A DNA stretch of 37,160 nucleotides, taken from NCBI GenBank assembly GCA_934654755.1, contig CAKUGQ010000018.1, positions 1 to 37,160 of the forward strand, in the 5' to 3' direction. The DNA is from an uncultured Oscillospiraceae bacterium. Its GTDB lineage: Bacteria > Bacillota > Clostridia > Oscillospirales > Oscillospiraceae. A model generated the notes under the pieces. That model had not been told where the DNA came from. It made no database searches and was given only the letters and a program-made list of their open reading frames with translations. Numbering within the stretch: the stretch's first letter is position 1; each line of letters opens with the position of its first letter. Positions 32,839-37,160 of this stretch are shown here, piece after piece. The position numbers were made by a program, and so were the translations under genes.

Positions 32839-33068
32839 CTCCTTGGTATTATCGAGCCAATGGTTAAAGCTCTTTTTCGATATTCTGTAATGACCGCCGA
32901 CCTTTACAAAATGGAAAACGCCTGAGATCACGAGAGCATAAGCGGTGTTCTTTCCAATATTGAGAATATCCATTATTTCTTCGACGGTATAAACCCTTTT
33001 TTATAACCGGAACTATATTCGGAAGCATTTGGCTGTTGGTTCATTGCTTCAATTTTATCTTCAAACAT
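32839..33068 (-). pseudogene. Excisionase-type HTH N-terminus, frameshifted and fused
   Basis: Starts with GGAGG and an ATG at 33068 (MFEDKIEAMNQQPNASEYSS), then, after a one-base frameshift in an A6 tract, reads VYTVEEIMDILNIGKNTAYA and VKVGGHYRISKKSFNHWLDN, the classic excisionase/MerR-like helix-turn-helix. After about 45 codons of the downstream part it runs into SpaA-like sequence. One extra A in the tract (A6 to A7) restores a single frame. Confidence 0.7.
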
Positions 33069-34151
33069 TATCGCCACCTCCAGAACCGTTATGGCGGTGC
33101 TTTTTGAAAATCATATACTCATAGCCATACCCAGGATCTCTGCGAGGCGCCCTCATTGGCTGCGACGGCTCACGGCTCTTTGTTCGTGCCGCTTCAACGC
33201 TCGGCCTGTGACTGGACGCAAGTATCATTAAAGTATCCTTATCAAATTCCTTATCGGTCTGCTCGTCTTTATCCCAAATTCTCCAAAAAATATACTTCTT
33301 CATAGTACCGCTGCCGTCGCTTTTGGTGTTCCAGCCGTTAAAGGTATACCCCTCTCTTACGGGAACATAGGGTAAAAGCGACATAGCGGTTCCGGAGTTT
33401 CCGCCGCCTACATAGTCGTATTTGTTAACTGCCTTGCCGTCAATTGTGCCGCCGTTAGCATTGAGCGTTAATACTATACCTTCTCCGTCAAAGGTGTCCT
33501 TGGTATATGTGGCGGTCAAATTGACTACGACATCCTTTGTGAAAGCGCTTGCGTCAACGGAATTGACAATCGCTCCATTCAAATCCCAGCCAACGAAGGT
33601 GTACCCTGCTCTTACGGGGATGTAGCCTGTTAAATCGATTGTCTTAAATGCATCCGCCCTACGCTCCAGCACTTCTTTTGCCTTGTCGTTTATTGTGCCG
33701 GCAAATGCGTCAGCGTTACATAATAATTACCGGAATCCTTTAATGCCTTGCCCTCGAATTTTGCCACCAGCTTTAAACCCTTGTCATATTTGATTTCTTC
33801 CCCTGCCGATGTGTAAAAGTTTCCGGTACCGGTAAACTCGGTTAGTGCCAGCTCATCGCCGACCTTCACTTTTTTTCTGTCTCCCAATGTGAAAACTCGT
33901 TTTTGCCGTTAAAGGGTACAATTCCTTTTGTTAATTCGGATAGCTTGACCTTGGTTTCATCTTTGGCTGCATTAAACCGCACCAGCTTGGCATATTCGCC
34001 GTCAATGCCACCCTTCGTGTTCTTCAAATGAAGTATCCAGCATCAGGGCGTATTCGCCGTCATTGCTGACCGTGACGGCATTCGCAGTCACGATGCCGGA
34101 AACGCTCAACACCGTCACCAGCAGCATCAAAAGTACCCTTTTTAATTTCAT
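33061..34151 (-). pseudogene. InlB-repeat surface protein, broken by frameshifts
   Basis: Start MKLKRVLLMLLVTVLSVSG (34151, AAGGAGG upstream) is a signal peptide. Two InlB-type (Listeria-Bacteroides) repeat units follow, with hallmark GYTFVGWDLNG and GYTFNGWNTKSDGSG and strand segments LTLNANGGTIDG. At least three single-base shifts break the frame: near 34010 (GGGTGGC, one G too many), in the A7 tract at about 33870-33876, and near 33715 (GTAACGC, one A too few). The last about 60 codons (after MKKYIFWRIWDKDEQTDKEF) lose the repeat pattern. No LPXTG anchor is present. Confidence 0.75.
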
Positions 34152-34214
34152 ATTGATTTTCCTCCTTGTGTTTTTGTTTTGGTTATCCATAAGAGTTCCT
34201 CCTTTATAAAAGCC

Positions 34215-35521
34215 TTATTTCAAGGCATTTTTACTTTTCTTCCTGCTTGCAATGCCAAGCACAGTCAGGACACCGCCGCTGATGAACAGAACGGCAAACC
34301 ACAAGGCAAGGCTGCTGTTATCGCCGGTCTGCGGAGAAGAGGTATTGCCGGGCTTGTTGGGCTGATCGGCCGAACCGTTTCCGGAACCGGTTGCAGGAAT
34401 TTCAACGGCAGCCTTCTTATAGCCGCAGACGGTACATTCCTCGTGCTTAGAGCCCTTCTCGGTTGCGGTGGCTTCCTTGTCGGTAACCCACTTGAAGGTG
34501 TGCGCCGCCGTGTCCGCCTTGTCCCCGCAGGCACATTCGTGCCAGTGATTTGTTCCGTCACACTTCCACGCCGTACCGTAACTATGCGTATGGGAAACTG
34601 CCGTCGGCGTAATCGTTTTAACATTGGGGAGACTCAGGTATCCGTCTACGGCGGGAACCGCTGTCACCGTGTTTCCGTTCACCGTAGCGGCGACTTCTCC
34701 GGCGAAGTCATATGCTCTTTCCGGCAGCAGCAAAACGGAATATACATATTTTTTCCCGCTTTCAAACGCTGTAATGGTCGGCAAGGTGCTGTATATCCCG
34801 TCGTTGGAATGCCATATGGCAACGGGCTCATCGTTTTCATTTAACTCTTGCCAGCATTCGTCGGAAATTCGGTATTTGCCCTGATCGGCGGCAGCTACGG
34901 CAGCCGTGGCCCGCGGGGTTTCGCCGGGTTTGTAGGAAAGGGTCGCGCCGACGATTTCAACGGTGGCGATTTCGGAATCCTCAGGATATTCAGAAATCTG
35001 CTTAAACTGAGCCGTGAATATCACATTATCACTCCGCACATTAACGCTGTTCTGTATTTGATCAGAGGAAAGAGCGGTGCCGGCCGGAATGGCAGTACCA
35101 CTGCCGGCCTGGTATACGGTAGCATCGGCTGTCCAGTAGGCAAACTCATATCCCGAATTTGGAAGTAAAGTATCCATGATGCTGCCGACAAAGCCGAAAG
35201 TATCTGTCTCGGATACATGCAGCTTGTAGTAGAAGGGCTTGTTAACATCATCGTCAATGCCATAATACACAAACGGAATCTGGTCGTTTTTACTCATGGT
35301 TCCATAATCTCCGGGGTAAAATTTAACAGTATACGATCCAGAATCCGCAAACGCCGTAATCGGCACCAGCGACAGCAACATACATAGCGTCAGCAGGACG
35401 GTCAGCAGCCTTGTTTTTGTGTGTTGTTTTTCATATTCTCACATTCCTTTCTTACGGTTTTTCTCCGCATTCGGAGCAGAAGACGCTGTTTATTCAACAT
35501 AAATACTCTTGAATCATTCAT
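34215..35521 (-). pseudogene. LPXTG-type cell-wall protein, frameshift in signal peptide
   Basis: The mature part has 370-plus residues. The C-terminus has a sorting signal variant SPQTGDNSS, a hydrophobic segment (LALWFAVLFISGGVLTVLGI) and a basic tail (SRKKSKNALK). Near residues 275-340 lie His/Cys-rich units (NHWHECACGDKADTAAHTF, HEECTVCGYKKAAVEI). The signal peptide (RLLTVLLTLCMLLSLVPITA) is out of frame with either start, ATG 35434 (MKNNTQKQGC-stop) or ATG 35521 upstream; adding one A to the A5 tract at 35414-35418 joins them. The open reading otherwise starts at an internal ATG with too short a signal. Confidence 0.65.
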
Positions 35522-35545
35522 TTTGATTGCCTCCGTTCTGAAATT

Positions 35546-35911
35546 TCAAACAGGTTGCCTTTGGGCAGATACCTTATTTATCTCAAGCTCGTTTTCCAAA
35601 TGCTGTGAGACGCTGTCGGCTATGGCGGCCGTTGCCCGCCGGATACCGGCGTCGGACAGTCCATCGCAGTGATGTATCATTGTTACAGTCAGTTCCGTTC
35701 CTGTTTCCTGTTCATCTACGGATATAGAAAAGCTGCTCAAATTACCGTACACCGACATTTTCGTTAAAATAGTGGATGCGTCTGTTTTTTCATATTCGGT
35801 ACCGTTTTTATCCAGCACTTCATAAACGGCGACGATCACATATTGCCGATTGTACGGCAGCATTATTCTTGTTGTTTTACTGTCCGGCAAAGCGGAAAGC
35901 TGCTTGTTCAT
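35546..35911 (-). CDS. Uncharacterised 121-residue protein
   Basis: Start MNKQLSALPDSKTTRIMLPY with AAGGAGG upstream at 35911; an earlier in-frame ATG has no RBS. A single compact alpha/beta domain: strand-rich first half (YVIVAVYEVLDKNGTEYEK), then TELTVTMIHHCDGLSDAGIR and a helical end. No membrane segment or signal. I do not recognise the family. It lies between a lipoprotein gene and the cell-wall protein, all on one strand, probably cotranscribed. Confidence 0.6.
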   Translation of the reverse strand: MNKQLSALPDSKTTRIMLPYNRQYVIVAVYEVLDKNGTEYEKTDASTILTKMSVYGNLSSFSISVDEQETGTELTVTMIHHCDGLSDAGIRRATAAIADSVSQHLENELEINKVSAQRQPV

Positions 35912-35966
35912 CGTTCGGCGCCTCCTTTTCATCACGGTTCTATGGTAAACCGCTTTTGTTATAATG

Positions 35967-37052
35967 TTATTGCTTTTCAATATAGCCGCTGATAGGCTCG
36001 GCATACATATTGTCGTCGGTCACGGGCTTATAGCGCTTGCCGTCGTACACATCGGTAAAGCCGTTTGTCGCTTTATATATCTCATTTGTTTCGGTATCAT
36101 ACACACGCTCATAGCCGAGAGTGGCGTCACTCTGCTTCTGGCTCATAATGTCATAGCTTTTGTTGCGGTTCTCCCAGGAGGACATGATACCGTCCATAGT
36201 TTCGTTGAAATTTTGGCTGATCTGCTGGGACTGCTTTACCTGATCGTCGCTTGCCTTAATGGTAGCGGCGACAAAACTGTCGGAAAATTGCAGGGTATTG
36301 ATACATTTGAGGAGCAGCTCGCTCCAATCCAAAAAGGAATCCTTGGCTGCCGTGACCATTGCTATATTGTACGCCATGTAGTAGCCGGCATCTACCTGCT
36401 TGAAATTCCAATCCAAAATGCCGTCCCACATGGGAACGCTGCCGAAATCCACAATACTGGCGGTGAACAAGCCCTCGACAGGGCCGCCGGAATCGGTGAA
36501 TGTGGCGCGGAGGATCTCATCGCCCAGAGCAAGGGCGCCGTAGGCAGAGGAGGCGGGGCAGCGGTCGGTAACAGTGAAATCCGGAAGAAGGACCTTGAAC
36601 AGACCCTCGGTGGTCGGATCCTCCAGCACCGGAGCATTGGCAAAATCGGCGTAGATGGAATTCTTTTTGTACTCGTTCTGCCAGAGTTCCTTGCCCTCCT
36701 GCGTGTGCAGCAGCGGCTCCAGCTTCAGCCGATAAAATATACTGTTGCGCGGTTCATCGGGGTCGTATGCGGCGACAGAAAAGCTCATGTTCGCTCCGCC
36801 TGTTTTGACCTGCCAGCCCTTGGGGATGGTGATGCTGAAATCAGCGGTCTCGTATTTCTCCGTCTCCACGGACTTGGCGGCCGTCGGTGTGATCTTGACG
36901 CCCTTTTCCGGCTTATCTGTTTTCGTATCGGACGCTGTTTGTCCCGGCTTTGTGCTGTCGCTGTCCACACCGGTCTTGCTGCCGCAAGCGGCAAGGAGCA
37001 GAGTCATAATTAAAGCCAGCGCAAGCGCCGTAATTCTTTTTGTGTTCATCAT
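35967..37052 (-). CDS. Lipoprotein, function unknown
   Basis: 361 residues. The signal peptide is KRITALALALIMTLLLAAC with the lipobox LAAC; a Ser/Thr/Lys-rich linker follows (about 25-55). A domain begins near YETADFSITIPKGWQVKTGG, a PsbP/lipid-binding-like strand pattern, and a Gln/Asn-rich helical segment follows (QVKQSQQISQNFNETMDGI). AAAGGAG precedes the ATG at 37052, and a double ATG is present. Its partner genes downstream code for surface proteins. Substrate or partner unknown. Confidence 0.75.
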   Translation of the reverse strand: MMNTKRITALALALIMTLLLAACGSKTGVDSDSTKPGQTASDTKTDKPEKGVKITPTAAKSVETEKYETADFSITIPKGWQVKTGGANMSFSVAAYDPDEPRNSIFYRLKLEPLLHTQEGKELWQNEYKKNSIYADFANAPVLEDPTTEGLFKVLLPDFTVTDRCPASSAYGALALGDEILRATFTDSGGPVEGLFTASIVDFGSVPMWDGILDWNFKQVDAGYYMAYNIAMVTAAKDSFLDWSELLLKCINTLQFSDSFVAATIKASDDQVKQSQQISQNFNETMDGIMSSWENRNKSYDIMSQKQSDATLGYERVYDTETNEIYKATNGFTDVYDGKRYKPVTDDNMYAEPISGYIEKQ

Positions 37053-37081
37053 GTTTTTCTCCTTTATCACTGTATTAACAT

Positions 37082-37160
37082 TCATTGGTTTTCGTAGCTG
37101 AAACTAAAGTCGGTAATCTTCGGTCTGTTCCATGTCGTAAAGTTGATATCCTGCGGCGAA
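37082..37160 (-). CDS. C-terminal end of an upstream gene (runs off window)
   Basis: Last about 25 codons, ending RPKITDFSFSYENQ and a stop at 37082, 29 bp before the lipoprotein start. The reading is open to the edge but too short to identify; it probably belongs to the same operon. A competing frame ends at a stop inside the same stretch. Confidence 0.4.
   Translation of the reverse strand, partial: SPQDINFTTWNRPKITDFSFSYENQ

Overview
The window reads as a chromosome segment of an anaerobic, amino-acid-fermenting member of the Clostridia. Oscillospirales is my best guess; I have no marker gene to prove it. The pointers are a GC-rich core with consensus sigma-A promoters, strong AGGAGG ribosome binding sites, butyrate kinase and phosphotransbutyrylase, 4Fe-4S enzymes, and a complete coenzyme-B12-dependent glutamate mutase pathway.

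Layout. (1) 1-1637: one end of an integrated mobile element. It holds a tyrosine integrase running off the left edge, a small excisionase-like protein and a divergent XRE repressor, and it abuts the 3' end of guaA, a known attachment site for integrative elements. (2) 1638-8395: ordinary core genes: guaA and xpt, a DHHW/MBOAT O-acylation pair, an AAA NTPase with a CYTH-like tail, and a HAD hydrolase. (3) 8640-19372: twelve co-directional genes for the methylaspartate route of glutamate fermentation. Glutamate mutase (GlmS, GlmE and the activator GlmL) makes 3-methylaspartate. Methylaspartate ammonia-lyase makes mesaconate. A two-subunit class I fumarase-type hydratase, probably mesaconase, makes citramalate. 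A citrate-lyase-type complex (CitD/E/F with ligase CitC), probably citramalate lyase, makes acetate and pyruvate. A cobalamin adenosyltransferase supplies the cofactor. (4) 19415-26305, minus strand: a zinc-ribbon membrane protein, then buk-ptb-iorA-iorB-aminotransferase. These could turn amino acids into 2-oxoacids, then acyl-CoA with reduced ferredoxin, then acyl phosphate and ATP. (5) 26306-31468: a large lipoprotein, an ArsR-type regulator, abutting tRNA-Met and tRNA-Glu genes, and a small membrane protein. These are interspersed with copies of a palindromic repeat, including a long inverted duplication flanking the regulator. (6) 31469-37160: an accessory region on the minus strand with a more AT-rich look. 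It holds two lipoprotein or surface-protein genes, an LPXTG-type protein and an InlB-repeat protein, then a patchwork of conjugative-element fragments (Fic, VirB4, SpaA/Cna-B, excisionase). Several genes here are broken by single-base frameshifts, mostly in homopolymers.

Together the core supports energy metabolism from glutamate (to pyruvate, acetate and probably butyrate) and from other amino acids through a 2-oxoacid:ferredoxin oxidoreductase. The two flanks are mobile or decaying DNA. I found no defence system, CRISPR array or riboswitch. The most interesting material is the linked fermentation modules, the repeat family and the mosaic right flank.
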